From the NCBI RefSeq assembly GCF_027359675.1, contig NZ_CP114786.1, positions 2,578,501-2,642,500 on the forward strand: a stretch of DNA of 64,000 nucleotides, written 5' to 3'. Shown piece after piece: positions 51,160-62,227 of this stretch. The notes below the pieces were generated by a model. It worked only from the letters and a program-made list of their open reading frames with translations. It was not told the DNA's origin and made no database searches. Position numbers and translations under genes: made by a program. Each line of letters begins with the position of its first letter. Position 1 is the first letter of the stretch. Source of the stretch: Roseibium sp. Sym1 (GTDB lineage Bacteria; Pseudomonadota; Alphaproteobacteria; Rhizobiales; Stappiaceae).

Positions 51160-51340
51160 GGGCTTCGCGGGAAACGGGGGAGCCGGACACCGGCACGCGC
51201 AGACTGCGCCGGAAGGCAGGGCAAGAAGGTCGAAAAACGCCCGGGCACTTGCCTGATTGGGCATGTTATGGACAGGCTTTCCGGTGGTAAGCCGCGCTTT
51301 GTCTGGCGTCAACGGGGAAGTTTTGTTACCGATTTGTTCC

Positions 51341-51856
51341 ATGACACACGCGATTCGATTGCTGGGCATCGACCCGGGACTGCGGCGCACCGGCTGGGGC
51401 ATGATCGAGGCGGCGGGAAACCGGCTGTCCTTCATTGCCTCCGGTACCGTGACCTCCGACAACAAGAAGAGTCTCGCCGAACGGCTGGTCGAGCTGCATC
51501 ACGGCCTGAGCGAGGTCGTGCGCGGGTTCGAGCCGGCGGAAGCCGCTGTCGAGCACACGTTCGTCAACAAGGATGCGGGCGCGACGCTCAAACTCGGGCA
51601 GGCACGCGGCATCGCGCTGCTGGTGCCTTCTCTCGCCGGACTGCCGGTCGCCGAATACGCGCCAAACCTGGTCAAGAAAACCGTGGTCGGCACCGGCCAC
51701 GCGGAAAAGGAACAGATCCGGGCGATGGTCAAGGTGCTGATGCCGCGGGCAACCTTCAACAGTGACGATGCGGCCGACGCGCTGGCGATCGCCATCTGCC
51801 ACGCCCAGCACCGGGCCAGCGGCGCGGCGCGGCTGGCGGCAATGGGGGTTGCATGA
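51341..51856 (+). CDS. ruvC: Holliday junction resolvase RuvC
   Basis: A 171-residue endonuclease that cuts Holliday junctions symmetrically. It has [17 protein letters not shown] with the first catalytic Asp, [22 protein letters not shown] with the catalytic Glu, and [15 protein letters not shown] plus [15 protein letters not shown] with further catalytic Asp residues. ATG 51341 starts the family N-terminus. ruvA overlaps its stop by four bases (ATGA). Confidence 0.96.
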   Translation: MTHAIRLLGIDPGLRRTGWGMIEAAGNRLSFIASGTVTSDNKKSLAERLVELHHGLSEVVRGFEPAEAAVEHTFVNKDAGATLKLGQARGIALLVPSLAGLPVAEYAPNLVKKTVVGTGHAEKEQIRAMVKVLMPRATFNSDDAADALAIAICHAQHRASGAARLAAMGVA

Positions 51857-52470
51857 TCGGAAAACTCAAAGGCACGGTCGACAGTTACGGCGAGGATCAC
51901 GTGATCCTGGACGTCCACGGTGTCGGCTACCAGGTGCATTGCCCCTCGCGCATCCTGCAAGGCCTGCCACGAGCGGGGGAAGCCGCGGTGCTGTTCATAG
52001 AGACCATCGTGCGCGAGGACATGATCCGGCTCTACGGTTTCTCGGCCGAGGCGGAACGCGAATGGTTCCGCATTCTGATGACCGTGCAGGGGGTGGGCGC
52101 CAAGGTTGCGCTCGGCATACTCGGGATCATGAAGGCCGGCGACGTCGCCAACGCGATCGCGCTTGGCGACAAGGCCGCGATAACCCGTGCGCCGGGTGTC
52201 GGCAAGCGCGTCGCCGAACGGATCGTTTCGGAACTGAAGGACAAGGCGCCGGCCCTTGCGACCGTCGACCAGGGTACGATTGCCGTGTCGCAGAATGTCG
52301 CCGACAATGTCGCCGCGCGGCCGGTTGCCGAGGCGGTTTCCGCGCTGACCAATCTGGGTTATGCCCAGGCACAGGCGAGCGGGGCTGTCGCAAAGGCGAT
52401 GCAGTCGGCCGGCGAGGAGGCGACGACGGAAACGCTGATCCGCCTGGGGCTGAAGGAACTGTCAGGATGA
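51853..52470 (+). CDS. ruvA: Holliday junction DNA helicase subunit RuvA
   Basis: A 205-residue RuvA: N-terminal OB domain ([28 protein letters not shown]), helix-hairpin-helix pair ([33 protein letters not shown]), and a C-terminal domain III that contacts RuvB. It binds four-way junctions as a tetramer and loads RuvB. It overlaps ruvC (ATGA) and the next small gene (ATGA), which indicates translational coupling. Confidence 0.96.
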   Translation: MIGKLKGTVDSYGEDHVILDVHGVGYQVHCPSRILQGLPRAGEAAVLFIETIVREDMIRLYGFSAEAEREWFRILMTVQGVGAKVALGILGIMKAGDVANAIALGDKAAITRAPGVGKRVAERIVSELKDKAPALATVDQGTIAVSQNVADNVAARPVAEAVSALTNLGYAQAQASGAVAKAMQSAGEEATTETLIRLGLKELSG

Positions 52471-52712
52471 TCGCCGTTACCTATGCCGTCATCGCGATTG
52501 CCTTTGTGGTGCTCGGCATCGGCGGCATCATGTATCTCGACCACCGTTTCAGCCAGGCGGTGGGCGACCGTCCGTTTTCCATCAACGGGCGCCGGATCGA
52601 AACGGACGATCCTTTCGTTTTGCGCCAGTACAAGAAATTCTATGCACTTCGGGTGGCCTATTCCTTCGCTCTTCTGGTGCTTCTGTTTGTGGTCGTAAGC
52701 CATGTCGGATGA
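52467..52712 (+). CDS. Small membrane protein between ruvA and ruvB
   Basis: An 81-residue protein with two predicted helices, [18 protein letters not shown] (N-terminal) and [19 protein letters not shown] (C-terminal), around a polar loop with a conserved-looking [23 protein letters not shown]. It is not a recognised family. The ATG overlaps the ruvA stop, and its own stop lies inside the ruvB start region (11 bp overlap), so it is translated within the ruv operon. No role in recombination can be assigned. Confidence 0.75.
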   Translation: MIAVTYAVIAIAFVVLGIGGIMYLDHRFSQAVGDRPFSINGRRIETDDPFVLRQYKKFYALRVAYSFALLVLLFVVVSHVG

Positions 52713-53742
52713 CAGCCGTATCGTGACGCCGGAGATCCGCGGCGATGAAATCGACAGCACCATGCGGCCGCAGGCGCTGGACGAATTTGTCGGCCAGGCG
52801 CAGGCGCGCGCCAATCTGAAGGTCTTCATCGGCGCGGCCAAGGCGCGGGGCGAGGCGCTGGACCACGTGCTGTTTGTCGGCCCGCCGGGTCTTGGCAAGA
52901 CAACCCTGGCCCAGATCATGGCGCGCGAGCTCGGCGTGAATTTCCGGGCGACCTCCGGTCCGGTGATCGCCAAGGCCGGGGACCTGGCCGCACTCCTGAC
53001 AAATCTGGAAGAACGGGACGTCCTGTTCATCGACGAAATCCACCGGCTGAACCCGGCCGTGGAGGAAGTGCTCTATCCGGCCATGGAGGATTTCCAGCTC
53101 GACCTGATCATCGGCGAGGGGCCGGCGGCTCGCTCGGTCAAGATCGATCTGGCCAAGTTCACCCTTGTGGCGGCGACCACCCGGCTCGGCCTCTTGACGA
53201 CGCCGCTCCGGGACCGTTTCGGCATACCGGTCCGGCTGCAGTTCTACACGGTCCCCGAGCTGGAACATATCGTCAAGCGCGGCGCGTCCATTCTCGGCAT
53301 CGGCATGGCCGAGGACGGAGCGCATGAAATCGCCAAGCGATCGCGCGGCACGCCGCGCATTGCCGGGCGTCTGCTGCGCCGGGTGCGTGATTTCGCCGTT
53401 TTTGAAGGCGCAGAACGGGTGGACCGTGCGCTTGCCGACAAGGCGCTGCTGCAGCTTGAGGTCGACAGCGCGGGCCTCGACAGTCTCGACCGGCGCTATC
53501 TCAACCAGATCGCCGTCAATTTCGGCGGTGGACCTGTCGGCATCGAAACCATCGCCGCGGCCCTGTCGGAGCCAAGGGATGCCATCGAGGAAATCGTGGA
53601 ACCCTATCTGATCCAGAATGGTTTTCTGCAACGCACGCCGCGCGGCCGGATCCTGACGCCGATGGCCTTCGAACATCTGGGCCTTGCCGCACCCGCACGT
53701 GCGGATGCACCGCAGATGGGCCTTTTTTCGGACCCGGACTAG
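52702..53742 (+). CDS. ruvB: Holliday junction DNA helicase subunit RuvB
   Basis: A 346-residue AAA+ motor. It has [18 protein letters not shown], Walker [17 protein letters not shown], Walker [11 protein letters not shown], sensor 1 [19 protein letters not shown] with arginine finger region, and a C-terminal winged helix ([17 protein letters not shown]). It drives branch migration with RuvA. The ATG at 52702 is 11 bp inside the preceding membrane-protein gene. Confidence 0.97.
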   Translation: MSDDSRIVTPEIRGDEIDSTMRPQALDEFVGQAQARANLKVFIGAAKARGEALDHVLFVGPPGLGKTTLAQIMARELGVNFRATSGPVIAKAGDLAALLTNLEERDVLFIDEIHRLNPAVEEVLYPAMEDFQLDLIIGEGPAARSVKIDLAKFTLVAATTRLGLLTTPLRDRFGIPVRLQFYTVPELEHIVKRGASILGIGMAEDGAHEIAKRSRGTPRIAGRLLRRVRDFAVFEGAERVDRALADKALLQLEVDSAGLDSLDRRYLNQIAVNFGGGPVGIETIAAALSEPRDAIEEIVEPYLIQNGFLQRTPRGRILTPMAFEHLGLAAPARADAPQMGLFSDPD

Positions 53743-53856
53743 GGATTCCAACGCCTGGCAAATACAAGTCATCCGAAACTGGCAGGGCCTGCTCGATAAT
53801 TAAGCATTTATTGGCGAATACAGCCGTATTGTCCCGTTAACTATGTGGGGGACACC

Positions 53857-55968
53857 ATGCGGAAGCGGCTTTCTTCTAAACTGGCTTTGATGTTTCTGGC
53901 GGGCGCACTGACAATGTGCGTTGCCATCGTGACTGTGACTTCGATCATTTCCCGGGACGTTGCCAACGGGCAGGCGGATGCCGGGCTGCAAAGTGCGACC
54001 AAGGCCAAGCAGAAGGTCCTTGAACTGTCGCTCGGGCAGGTCAGGGACAGCGCGGCCTTCTTCGTGACCCTGGAAGGGGCCAAGGACAGCCTGATGAAGA
54101 CCATGGTCGGCTGGAAGAACCTGAAGGAGGGGCAGACCGGGCTTCTCCGCAAGATCTTCGTCGACGACAATCCGCACCCGGCGAACGAACGGCATCTCCT
54201 GGTGGAGCCGGCCGAGTCCAACTACTATGTGAACAATCACAAGGTCGTTCATCCGATCTATCAGGATCTGATCGGACAGGGGTTGTTCTCGGATGCGGCG
54301 CTCGCCAATCCGGACGGTTACCTCACCTATACCTATCGCAAGGGACCCGAATTCGGGTTTCACGTGGATGATGCGCAGATCGCGGGTCATCCGGTCCAGG
54401 TCGCCATGGGCAAGCTCTTCGCAGCCCTGAAAGCCGATACCCTGGCCGGCGGCCAGATCTATTCCTCAGGTTTCGTGACATCCGATGACGGTTCCGTAAG
54501 CGCGGTGCTGGCGGCGCCGGTCTTCTATCTCGACCGGTTCTTCGGCGCCGTCGCCTTTACCGTGGACATGAAACACCTGGCCGGGCTCCTGAACGAAAAG
54601 TCCGGACTTGGCGAAAGCGAGCAGGTTTTCCTTTCGGATTCCTCGGGCAAGCTGGTGCAGCTCGGTGCGGACGGTGAGGTTGCCGCGGTGCATTCCATCG
54701 CCGACATTCGCGTCGATGACCGCCTGATCCGGCTGGGCGACGGGGACTACCGGTTCGCGGAGGCAAGCAATACCTTCATCGACGCGCCCTTCGGGGTGGT
54801 GGAGGCGGTCAAGCAGACCGAGCTGTCGGCGGCTGCCGACCGGATCACCTATGGCGCGGTCATTTCCGGGTTTCTCTGTCTGGTCCCGATCGTCGGCCTG
54901 ATCTGGTGGGTGACCCGGCGCATGTTCGCTCCCATGGAGCGGCTTTCCGTGGCGGCGCGCAAGATTGCCGACGGCGACCTGGAAGTCGGTGTCGAGGCAA
55001 CCGAGCGGCTGGACGAGATCGGCCGCATGGCCCGCTGCATCGAGGTCTTCAAGGACAATTCGATCGAGCGGGAGCGCCTTGCGGCGGACCGCAAGAAGGG
55101 ACACATCGCCCGCGAGGAACGCGAAAAGCTGATCGATTCGCTGATCGCCGCGTTCCGGGCCGAATCCCAGACCGTGCTCGAACTGGTGGAAACCAACATC
55201 GCCCGCGTCGAGGACGTGTCCTCCGCGCTCAACGCACGCTCCGCCTCCGCTTCGGAACAGGGCCAGACGGCCGTGTCCACCTCTGAAAACGCGTCTTCCA
55301 ACGTGCAGGCGGTTGCCTCGGCGACCGAGGAGCTGAACGCTTCCATTTCGGAGATTTCCCGGCAGGTGGAAACGACAGCCTCGATCGTGGCGCAGACCAC
55401 CACGGCGGCGCAAAGTTCCAACTCCAAGATCTCCGGCCTGGCCGAAGCGGCCAACAAGATTGGCGACGTTGTCTCGCTGATTTCGGAAATCGCCGAGCAG
55501 ACCAATCTGCTGGCGCTGAATGCGACCATCGAGGCGGCCCGTGCCGGTGACGCCGGCAAGGGCTTCGCGGTTGTTGCCTCGGAAGTGAAGTCGCTGGCCG
55601 GCCAGACCGCCAAGGCAACCGAGGAGATTTCCGCCCAGATCGCGGCGATCCAGGCATCGACAACGGAGGCGGTCGACGAGATCGCACGGGTGTCGGAATC
55701 GGTCGAGGAGGTCAATTCCTACACCACGACCATTTCCGACGCCGTCCAGCAGCAGGGCGCGGCCACCGGCGAGATCTCGCGCAACGTGGCCGAGGCCGCG
55801 GACGGCACGCGCAGCGTGGCCAACACGGTTGCATCGCTCAACGAGGGCGTTGCGGAAAACTCCCAGGCGGTCGGCGACATGCTGACGGCGACGATCGAGA
55901 TGAAGCAGCAGGCCGAACATCTGCGGGCCTCGGTCGAGAAATTCCTCTCCGAGGTTGCAGCCGCCTGA
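53857..55968 (+). CDS. Methyl-accepting chemotaxis protein
   Basis: A 703-residue receptor. It has an N-terminal helix ([19 protein letters not shown]), a large periplasmic domain of about 300 residues, a second helix ([18 protein letters not shown]), a HAMP domain ([26 protein letters not shown]), and the signalling domain with the highly conserved tip [21 protein letters not shown]. The periplasmic part does not clearly match a named sensor. No chemotaxis genes are adjacent, so the ligand and partner kinase are unknown. ATG 53857 has GGGGGAC upstream. Confidence 0.9.
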   Translation: MRKRLSSKLALMFLAGALTMCVAIVTVTSIISRDVANGQADAGLQSATKAKQKVLELSLGQVRDSAAFFVTLEGAKDSLMKTMVGWKNLKEGQTGLLRKIFVDDNPHPANERHLLVEPAESNYYVNNHKVVHPIYQDLIGQGLFSDAALANPDGYLTYTYRKGPEFGFHVDDAQIAGHPVQVAMGKLFAALKADTLAGGQIYSSGFVTSDDGSVSAVLAAPVFYLDRFFGAVAFTVDMKHLAGLLNEKSGLGESEQVFLSDSSGKLVQLGADGEVAAVHSIADIRVDDRLIRLGDGDYRFAEASNTFIDAPFGVVEAVKQTELSAAADRITYGAVISGFLCLVPIVGLIWWVTRRMFAPMERLSVAARKIADGDLEVGVEATERLDEIGRMARCIEVFKDNSIERERLAADRKKGHIAREEREKLIDSLIAAFRAESQTVLELVETNIARVEDVSSALNARSASASEQGQTAVSTSENASSNVQAVASATEELNASISEISRQVETTASIVAQTTTAAQSSNSKISGLAEAANKIGDVVSLISEIAEQTNLLALNATIEAARAGDAGKGFAVVASEVKSLAGQTAKATEEISAQIAAIQASTTEAVDEIARVSESVEEVNSYTTTISDAVQQQGAATGEISRNVAEAADGTRSVANTVASLNEGVAENSQAVGDMLTATIEMKQQAEHLRASVEKFLSEVAAA

Positions 55969-55993
55969 CGGCGATCGTAGGTATGGGCAAGTC

Positions 55994-56030
55994 AGGCCGT
56001 CCGGTTGCCGACCGGGCGGCCTTCTTTTTT
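55994..56030 (+). terminator. Intrinsic terminator of the chemotaxis receptor gene
   Basis: AGGCCGTCCGGT and ACCGGGCGGCCT pair (12 bp, one G-U) around a 5-nt loop at 55994-56022, followed by TTCTTTTTT. Its position inside the longest ybgC reading frame argues against that frame's ATG at 55983. Confidence 0.85.
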
Positions 56031-56057
56031 GGGTCTCAGGAAAGCGGGGATGTCGTC

Positions 56058-56525
56058 GTGTCTGACTGGCCGGATCTGTCGGGTCGCCTGGAAGAGGGCG
56101 GCCATGTGCTGCCCGTCAGGGTCTATTACGAGGACACCGACTTTACCGGCATCGTCTATCACGGGGCCTATGTGCGCTTTTTCGAGCGGGCCCGCTCCGA
56201 CTTCCTGCGCCTGATCGGCATTCATCACAGTGATATGGCATCGGGCGCGCATGGGGTTTCGCTGGCCTTTGCCGTGCGGTCCATGACACTGGACTTCCAG
56301 AAGCCGGCCCGGATCGACGATGTGCTGGAAGTCCGCACGAGCGTCGCGGAGTTCAGGGGCGCGCGCATCGGGCTCGGGCAGCGGATCCATCGGGGCGGTG
56401 ATTTGCTGATTTCCGCTGCAGTGACCGTTGCGGTGATCACGTCCGAGGGGCGGCCGACGCGGCTGCCGCTTGTGCTGGCGGAAAAACTTCAACGGCATGT
56501 GCCTGGAGAAAGCCCCGACAATTGA
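56058..56525 (+). CDS. ybgC: YbgC/acyl-CoA thioesterase of the Tol-Pal cluster
   Basis: A 155-residue hotdog-fold thioesterase. It has PVRVYYEDTDFTGIVYHGAYVRFFERARSDFLR, the YbgC/4HBT motif with the catalytic Asp, and FAVRSMTLDFQKPARIDD. YbgC is encoded at the head of tol-pal clusters and hydrolyses acyl-CoA or acyl-ACP, with a proposed link to phospholipid synthesis. The GTG at 56058 is chosen because the upstream ATG at 55983 lies before a terminator. tolQ is 265 bp downstream, behind its own promoter. Confidence 0.88.
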   Translation: MSDWPDLSGRLEEGGHVLPVRVYYEDTDFTGIVYHGAYVRFFERARSDFLRLIGIHHSDMASGAHGVSLAFAVRSMTLDFQKPARIDDVLEVRTSVAEFRGARIGLGQRIHRGGDLLISAAVTVAVITSEGRPTRLPLVLAEKLQRHVPGESPDN

Positions 56526-56595
56526 GGGCCTTGCGCGGACCTGGGCGGTCCTGCCGGCCGTCCTCAGGAAAATAGTTACAACTCCATTACCTGCG

Positions 56596-56611
56596 TTAAT
56601 CTTGCAGTAAC
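56596..56611. promoter_or_regulatory. CtrA-box-like site upstream of tolQ
   Basis: TTAA-N7-GTAAC, matching the alphaproteobacterial CtrA consensus TTAA-N7-TTAAC at 8 of 9 positions. It lies 180 bp before tolQ in a 265-bp intergenic region. Confidence 0.45.
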
Positions 56612-56790
56612 CTTAATTGATTCCTTTAGAGAGGGGCGTTCTTTGAATGGAAACGTCCCAGTTTTGACAAAATCAAACGTCAGAGAGGCGGCTGGTTACA
56701 TTATCCGGCCTCCTGATTCCGGGTCCATCCTGACGCTTTCGGAACCTGGACTGCACATCAGTATCAGACGGCCTAGGGGTCTTAATAAAC

Positions 56791-57462
<672 letters not shown>

Positions 57463-57465
57463 GCC

Positions 57466-57915
57466 ATGGGCATGCAAGCCGGATCCGCACAGTCAGGCGG
57501 GCGCCGCGGCCGGCGCAGGCAGCGCCACGCGCCGATGAGCGAAATCAACGTGACGCCCTTCGTCGACGTCATGCTTGTGCTTCTGATCGTGTTCATGGTC
57601 ACGGCGCCGCTGCTGGCCGTGGGGGTTCCGGTCGATCTGCCGGAGACCCAGGCGCAGCAGCTGACCGGGGACAATGAACCGATCACGGTCACCGTGAAGG
57701 CGTCCGGCGAGATCTTCATCTCCAAGGAGGCCTACGCGCTCGAGGACGTCGTACCGACACTGGAGGCGATCGCGGCCAATGGCTACGACGAACGCATCTA
57801 CGTGTTCGGCGACCGCAATGCCAGCTACGGGACCATGATGCAGGTGATGGGCCGCATCAGTGCTGCCGGTTTCAAGCGGCTGGCGCTGCGCACAGAGGAT
57901 GAACGGGACTCGTAA
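57466..57915 (+). CDS. tolR: Tol-Pal stator subunit TolR
   Basis: A 149-residue protein with a cytosolic Arg-rich start, one helix with the critical aspartate ([25 protein letters not shown]) and a periplasmic domain. The [17 protein letters not shown] sequence is diagnostic of TolR/ExbD. It acts with TolQ. tolA begins 6 nt after its stop. Confidence 0.96.
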   Translation: MGMQAGSAQSGGRRGRRRQRHAPMSEINVTPFVDVMLVLLIVFMVTAPLLAVGVPVDLPETQAQQLTGDNEPITVTVKASGEIFISKEAYALEDVVPTLEAIAANGYDERIYVFGDRNASYGTMMQVMGRISAAGFKRLALRTEDERDS

Positions 57916-57921
57916 CGCACC

Positions 57922-58881
57922 ATGCGCGCAGGTCTCATCGCGTCACTGTCCGGACATTCGGCAATCCTTCTCTGGGGCTTGATCGCCTTTCCGGGCGCGG
58001 AGCGCTTTCCTGAACAGGAAGAGCAGCCTGTCTTCATCGACATGGATTTCGCGACGCTGGCCGAAAAGACGGAGATCCAGGTCGGGGACCGGGAGGGGGA
58101 TATCGAGGCGCCGCCGGCGCCGAAACCGCGTGAAGCGGAACCGGCCGAGGAACCGCAGCCGGCCGAACAACCGGCACCGACGCAGGACACGGCCGCTCCA
58201 CCGCCGCCGCCTCCCGCGCCCGCACCGGCCCCTGCACCCACACCGGCGGCCGAGCCCGAGCCGGCGTCGGCACCGCCGGCGGATGCCGAGCCGGTCCCGG
58301 CACCGGAGCCGGAACCTGCCGCGGAGCCCGAGCCCGCGCCGGAACCCGAACCGGTGCAGCAGGCCGCGCCGCTTCCGAACCAGAAAATCGCAGCGGCAGT
58401 GAGCCGGTCCAAGCCCACGCCGCCGAGACGCACGCCGGAGACGGACCGGAGCAACTTCGATGCAAATGCAATCGACCAGCTCCTGAGCAAGGAAAACGGA
58501 GGCTCCAGCGGCCCGTCCTCGCAGCAGCCCGCTTCCGTCGGTGATCAGCGTGGCGTGCAGCATGCCGGCCTGACGGCGAACGAGAAGGATCTCATTCGCC
58601 AGATGATCCAGGAACGCTGGAACAAGTTTCCCGACCAGTATCCGCCGGACATGAGGATCACGTACCAGATCAAGTTTACCCCGCAGGGCAAGCTGGCCGG
58701 GGCGCCGGTGCTTTTGAACACGTATCCGGATCCCCGTTTCCAGTCGCTGGCGGACTCGGCCAAACGGGCGATCTACCAGGTGGACAACGAGGGAGGCTTC
58801 ACCATCCTGCCGGCGGACAAATACGGCGGCGCCAACGGCTGGAATGAACTTAAGTTGTCGTTCGATCCGAATTTTTCCTAG
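57922..58881 (+). CDS. tolA: TolA-like energy transducer
   Basis: A 319-residue protein anchored by an N-terminal helix (LIASLSGHSAILLWGLIAF). A long Pro/Ala/Glu-rich spacer covers about residues 55-155, then a C-terminal TolA/TonB-like domain (LIRQMIQERWNKFPDQYPPDMRITYQIKFTPQGKLAG). TolA spans the periplasm and contacts Pal and TolB. In Escherichia the spacer is a long alpha-helix; here the dense EP/AP repeats suggest an extended polyproline-like rod instead. Gene position between tolR and tolB supports the call. Confidence 0.92.
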   Translation: MRAGLIASLSGHSAILLWGLIAFPGAERFPEQEEQPVFIDMDFATLAEKTEIQVGDREGDIEAPPAPKPREAEPAEEPQPAEQPAPTQDTAAPPPPPPAPAPAPAPTPAAEPEPASAPPADAEPVPAPEPEPAAEPEPAPEPEPVQQAAPLPNQKIAAAVSRSKPTPPRRTPETDRSNFDANAIDQLLSKENGGSSGPSSQQPASVGDQRGVQHAGLTANEKDLIRQMIQERWNKFPDQYPPDMRITYQIKFTPQGKLAGAPVLLNTYPDPRFQSLADSAKRAIYQVDNEGGFTILPADKYGGANGWNELKLSFDPNFS

Positions 58882-59007
58882 GATCGGGTGCGAGACCGGA
58901 ATGACATGCCAGTCGCGTGGCGGGAACATATTGATGCTGATTTTGGATCCTAACCAATGATGCGCTCAGGTTGGATCGGGATGAAAACCGAATACCGGGA
59001 GCGGAAC

Positions 59008-60393
59008 ATGCTTCGCTTGAATGGCAGGAGGCCAGGTTTGACGACGGAAACGATGAAAACTGATCGGTTGGAACGGAAGATGAGCCATCTTCTGCGGCAA
59101 CTCCTTGTCGGTCTGGGCCTGATTCTGCTGGCCATGCAGCCGGCGCGGGCCCTCGTTGAAATCGACATTCGCGGCGGCAACATCGAGCCCTTGCCGATCG
59201 CCCTGCCGTCGTTCACCGCCGAGGGGGGCGACAGCAAGCTGGCGGCGGACATGACGGGTGTGATCTCGGCGGATCTCAAGCGGTCCGGCCTGTTCAACCC
59301 GCTCGACCCGGCCAGCTTCCTGCAGAAGAACATGAGCGTGAATTCGACGCCGCGCTTCGGCGACTGGCGCAAGATCCAGGCCCAGGCCCTGGTGACGGGC
59401 ACCGTGATCAAGCAGCCGGACGGGCGATTGCGCGCGGAATTCCGGCTCTGGGACGTGTTCGCCGCCGAACAGATGCTCGGTCAGCAGTTCTACACAACGC
59501 CGGAAAACTGGCGCCGGCTGGCCCATATCATCGCCGACGCCATCTATGAGCGCCTGACCGGCGAAAAGGGCTATTTCGATACCCGGATCGTGTTTGTCGA
59601 CGAGACCGGGCCGAAGGACAAGCGCATCAAGCGGCTGGCCATCATGGATCAGGACGGCGCCAACACCCGTTACCTGACGCGGGGCGAGGACCTGGTGCTG
59701 ACGCCGCGCTTCTCGCCGACCAGCCAGGAAATCACCTACATGTCCTATGGCGCCGCCGATCCGAGCGTCTACCTGCTCAACATCGAGACCGGCCAGCGCG
59801 AGATCGTCGGCAATTTCCCCGGCATGACCTTTGCCCCCCGGTTCTCGCCCGACGGCCAGAGCGTCGTCATGAGCCTGCAGCAGGGCGGCAATGCCAACAT
59901 CTTCAAGATGGACCTGCGGTCGCGCCGGACGACGCGCCTGACCAACACGGCCGCGATCGACACCAGCCCGTCCTATTCTCCGGACGGCAGCCGGATCGTC
60001 TTTGAAAGCGACCGTGGCGGCACGCAGCAGCTCTATGTCATGAGCGCGGGCGGCGGCGAGGCGCAGCGCATTTCCTTCGGGCCAGGCCGTTACTCGACGC
60101 CGGTCTGGTCGCCGCGCGGGGACCTGATCGCCTTCACCAAGCAGCATCAGGGCCGCTTCATGATCGGCGTCATGCGTCCGGACGGCAAGGGCGAGCGCAT
60201 CCTCACAGAGGGCTATCACAACGAGGGACCCGCCTGGTCGCCGAACGGCCGGGTGCTGGTGTTCTTCCGGGACACGCCGGGCGCCAATGGCGGTCCGCAG
60301 GTCTGGACCGTCGACCTGACCGGATACAACGAGCAGCGTCTGGAGACGCCGGCCTTCGCGTCGGATCCGTCCTGGTCGCCGCTGATCGACTGA
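59008..60393 (+). CDS. tolB: Tol-Pal periplasmic beta-propeller TolB
   Basis: A protein of about 461 residues with an N-terminal signal peptide ([20 protein letters not shown]) after a basic leader. An N-domain follows ([33 protein letters not shown]), then a six-bladed propeller marked by repeats such as [36 protein letters not shown] and [13 protein letters not shown]. TolB binds Pal and OM porins. The start is unclear: ATG 59008 has GGGAGC at good spacing, while 59053 and 59080 give a shorter, more usual signal peptide. Confidence 0.93.
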   Translation: MLRLNGRRPGLTTETMKTDRLERKMSHLLRQLLVGLGLILLAMQPARALVEIDIRGGNIEPLPIALPSFTAEGGDSKLAADMTGVISADLKRSGLFNPLDPASFLQKNMSVNSTPRFGDWRKIQAQALVTGTVIKQPDGRLRAEFRLWDVFAAEQMLGQQFYTTPENWRRLAHIIADAIYERLTGEKGYFDTRIVFVDETGPKDKRIKRLAIMDQDGANTRYLTRGEDLVLTPRFSPTSQEITYMSYGAADPSVYLLNIETGQREIVGNFPGMTFAPRFSPDGQSVVMSLQQGGNANIFKMDLRSRRTTRLTNTAAIDTSPSYSPDGSRIVFESDRGGTQQLYVMSAGGGEAQRISFGPGRYSTPVWSPRGDLIAFTKQHQGRFMIGVMRPDGKGERILTEGYHNEGPAWSPNGRVLVFFRDTPGANGGPQVWTVDLTGYNEQRLETPAFASDPSWSPLID

Positions 60394-60424
60394 CACGAAA
60401 GGCGGCCTGCCGGGGCAGGCCGTG

Positions 60425-60440
60425 TTAAGCTTTCGCTAAC
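60425..60440. promoter_or_regulatory. CtrA-box-like site and hairpin upstream of pal
   Basis: TTAA-N7-CTAAC, again one mismatch from the CtrA consensus, 104 bp before pal. Just upstream is a perfect 8-bp stem GGCCTGCC/GGCAGGCC (60404-60421), and downstream ACGTTT-GAAA-AGACGT followed by TTTTT (60442-60462). The region may separate pal expression from tolB. Confidence 0.4.
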
Positions 60441-60543
60441 CACGTTTGAAAAGACGTTTTTTACCGGTTTTGGCTAGAAAGCGTTTACCAAGAACCGGAC
60501 GCTCCCGGAGTGAGGTTTGCGGGCTGGGGTTTAGGAGACAGGA

Positions 60544-61029
60544 ATGTTCAAGCAAGTAAACGCCGCAAAAGGTGCGCGATGGATTGCCGTCTGTTTTGCG
60601 GTTCTGTTCGCAGCGGCATGTGCCCAGACGAAACCGGATGGGTTGTCCAGCAACGTGAAGCCGGGCACGGGCCAGGATTTCGTGGTCAATGTGGGCGACC
60701 GCGTGTTCTTCGAGGAAGACCAGTCGGTGGTGAATTCGCAGGGCCAGGCGACGCTCGCCAAACAGGCCCAGTGGCTGAAGAAATACTCCCAGTACACGAT
60801 CACGGTCGAGGGACATGCCGACGAGCGCGGAACGCGCCAGTACAACATCGCTCTCGGTGCGCGCCGGGCCCAGGCTGCCCGTGACTATCTGGTGTCGCAG
60901 GGCGTCAACGCTTCGCGGATACGGACGATATCCTACGGCAAGGAACGGCCCGTCGCGGTGTGCAACGACAACAGCTGCTGGTCCCAGAACCGCCGCGCGG
61001 TGACCGTTCTGAACAACGCCACCAACTGA
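60544..61029 (+). CDS. pal: Peptidoglycan-associated lipoprotein Pal
   Basis: A 161-residue lipoprotein. The signal peptide ends in the lipobox LFAAAC, giving an acylated cysteine near residue 26. The OmpA domain has VFFEEDQSVVNSQGQATLAKQA, TVEGHADERGTRQYNIALGARRAQAARDYL and GKERPVAVCNDNSCWSQNRRAVT, which bind peptidoglycan. The two cysteines in the CNDNSCW loop are typical of alphaproteobacterial Pal. GGAGACAGGA precedes ATG 60544. A terminator follows. Confidence 0.96.
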   Translation: MFKQVNAAKGARWIAVCFAVLFAAACAQTKPDGLSSNVKPGTGQDFVVNVGDRVFFEEDQSVVNSQGQATLAKQAQWLKKYSQYTITVEGHADERGTRQYNIALGARRAQAARDYLVSQGVNASRIRTISYGKERPVAVCNDNSCWSQNRRAVTVLNNATN

Positions 61030-61051
61030 TTGCCGCAACAGCGAACAGATT

Positions 61052-61076
61052 GGCCGGGCCTCGTGCCCGGCCTTTT
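61052..61076 (+). terminator. Intrinsic terminator after pal
   Basis: GGCCGGGC/GCCCGGCC stem with 5-nt loop (61052-61072), then TTTT. Confidence 0.85.
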
Positions 61077-61282
61077 GCGTTATCCGGGCAGGGCGTGTTC
61101 ATCCGAGATCCGGCCGATCAGGTGCCGCAAATGCGAAATCTCTCGGGTTTCGGCAGGAAAGGTCAAAATTTAGCCGAAGTCGGAGCGCTCTGTGCACTTG
61201 AGTAGATAACCGGTCATGATAAGACATCATGCGGAAGGATTTGCCGGCAGAGCGCTCGCGGATCCCCGAACCGGAGGAGAGA

Positions 61283-62227
61283 ATGCAACATTTAAAGGGA
61301 CTTGCAGGTCTCGTTCTGGCGATGGTGATGATCACCGCTGCCACACCGTCCGAAGCCCAGCTTTTCGGACGCCGCAACGACGAATCCGCCGTGCGTATCG
61401 GCCAGATGGAAGAGCGGATCCGCGTCTTGACCGGCCAGATCGAGCAATTGTCTTTCCAGCTGCGGGAAATGCAGGACATGATGCGCCGCATGCAGGAAGA
61501 CAACGAATACCGCTTCCAGCAGCTTGAAGGCGGCACGCCGGGCAAGCGCTCGGAACTCCCGCCCGGATCAGGTGCACCGGGGCTTGCCCCGGACGGCACG
61601 CCGCAAACCGGATCGCTTGTCGCTCCGGGCGGCGGGCTTGCCACCTTGCCTGCCGACGGGTCCGGCGATGCCAGCTGGGACCAGTCCGGCGGGTATGACA
61701 CCGGACTGCCGACTGACGGTCCGATCGACCTGTCGGCGCTTGCCAATGGACTGGACAACGTTCCGGGCACGGGCGACGACATCTCGCCGGACCCGGGCCT
61801 GGCAACCGACGACGACCAGATCGCAAGCGTAATCGGCAGCGGTGATCCGCAGACCGACTACAACGAGGCCTATTCGCTGGCTGTGAACGGGGATTATTCC
61901 GGCGCGGAACGCGGGTTCCGCAATTTCCTGGAAAACTATCCCGATGACCAGCGCTCGGCGAACGCCCAGTACTGGCTCGGAGAGAGCCTGCTCGCGCAGC
62001 AGAACTACCGCGAGGCGGCGGACGCGTTTCTGAAGACCTATACCAACCATCCCGGTAACGAAAAAAGCCCGGACAGCCTGCTGAAGCTCGGCGTGTCCCT
62101 GCGCGGTCTGGGAGAATCGGACGCCGCTTGCGCAACCTTCTCCGAACTTCTGAACAAGTTTCCGAATGCCGCTCCCGCGGTCCTGTCCCAGGCCAGGGAC
62201 GAGCGCAAACGTGCCCAATGTTCCTGA
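61283..62227 (+). CDS. cpoB: Tol-Pal-associated periplasmic TPR protein CpoB (YbgF)
   Basis: A 314-residue secreted protein. It has a signal peptide (LAGLVLAMVMITAATPSEA), an N-terminal coiled coil (VRIGQMEERIRVLTGQIEQLSFQLREM), a Gly/Pro/Asp-rich linker, and three C-terminal TPR repeats (DYNEAYSLAVNGDYSGAERGF, AQYWLGESLLAQQNYREAADAF, SLLKLGVSLRGLGESDAACATF). CpoB coordinates peptidoglycan synthesis with Tol-driven constriction. ATG 61283 has GGAGGAGAG upstream; the longer ORF start at 61229 does not. tilS overlaps its 3' end. Confidence 0.93.
   Translation: MQHLKGLAGLVLAMVMITAATPSEAQLFGRRNDESAVRIGQMEERIRVLTGQIEQLSFQLREMQDMMRRMQEDNEYRFQQLEGGTPGKRSELPPGSGAPGLAPDGTPQTGSLVAPGGGLATLPADGSGDASWDQSGGYDTGLPTDGPIDLSALANGLDNVPGTGDDISPDPGLATDDDQIASVIGSGDPQTDYNEAYSLAVNGDYSGAERGFRNFLENYPDDQRSANAQYWLGESLLAQQNYREAADAFLKTYTNHPGNEKSPDSLLKLGVSLRGLGESDAACATFSELLNKFPNAAPAVLSQARDERKRAQCS

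Noticed and set aside
55983..56057. ATG at 55983 as ybgC start
   Set aside because: The first 25 codons would cover the terminator hairpin of the upstream receptor gene; GTG 56058 gives the family N-terminus.
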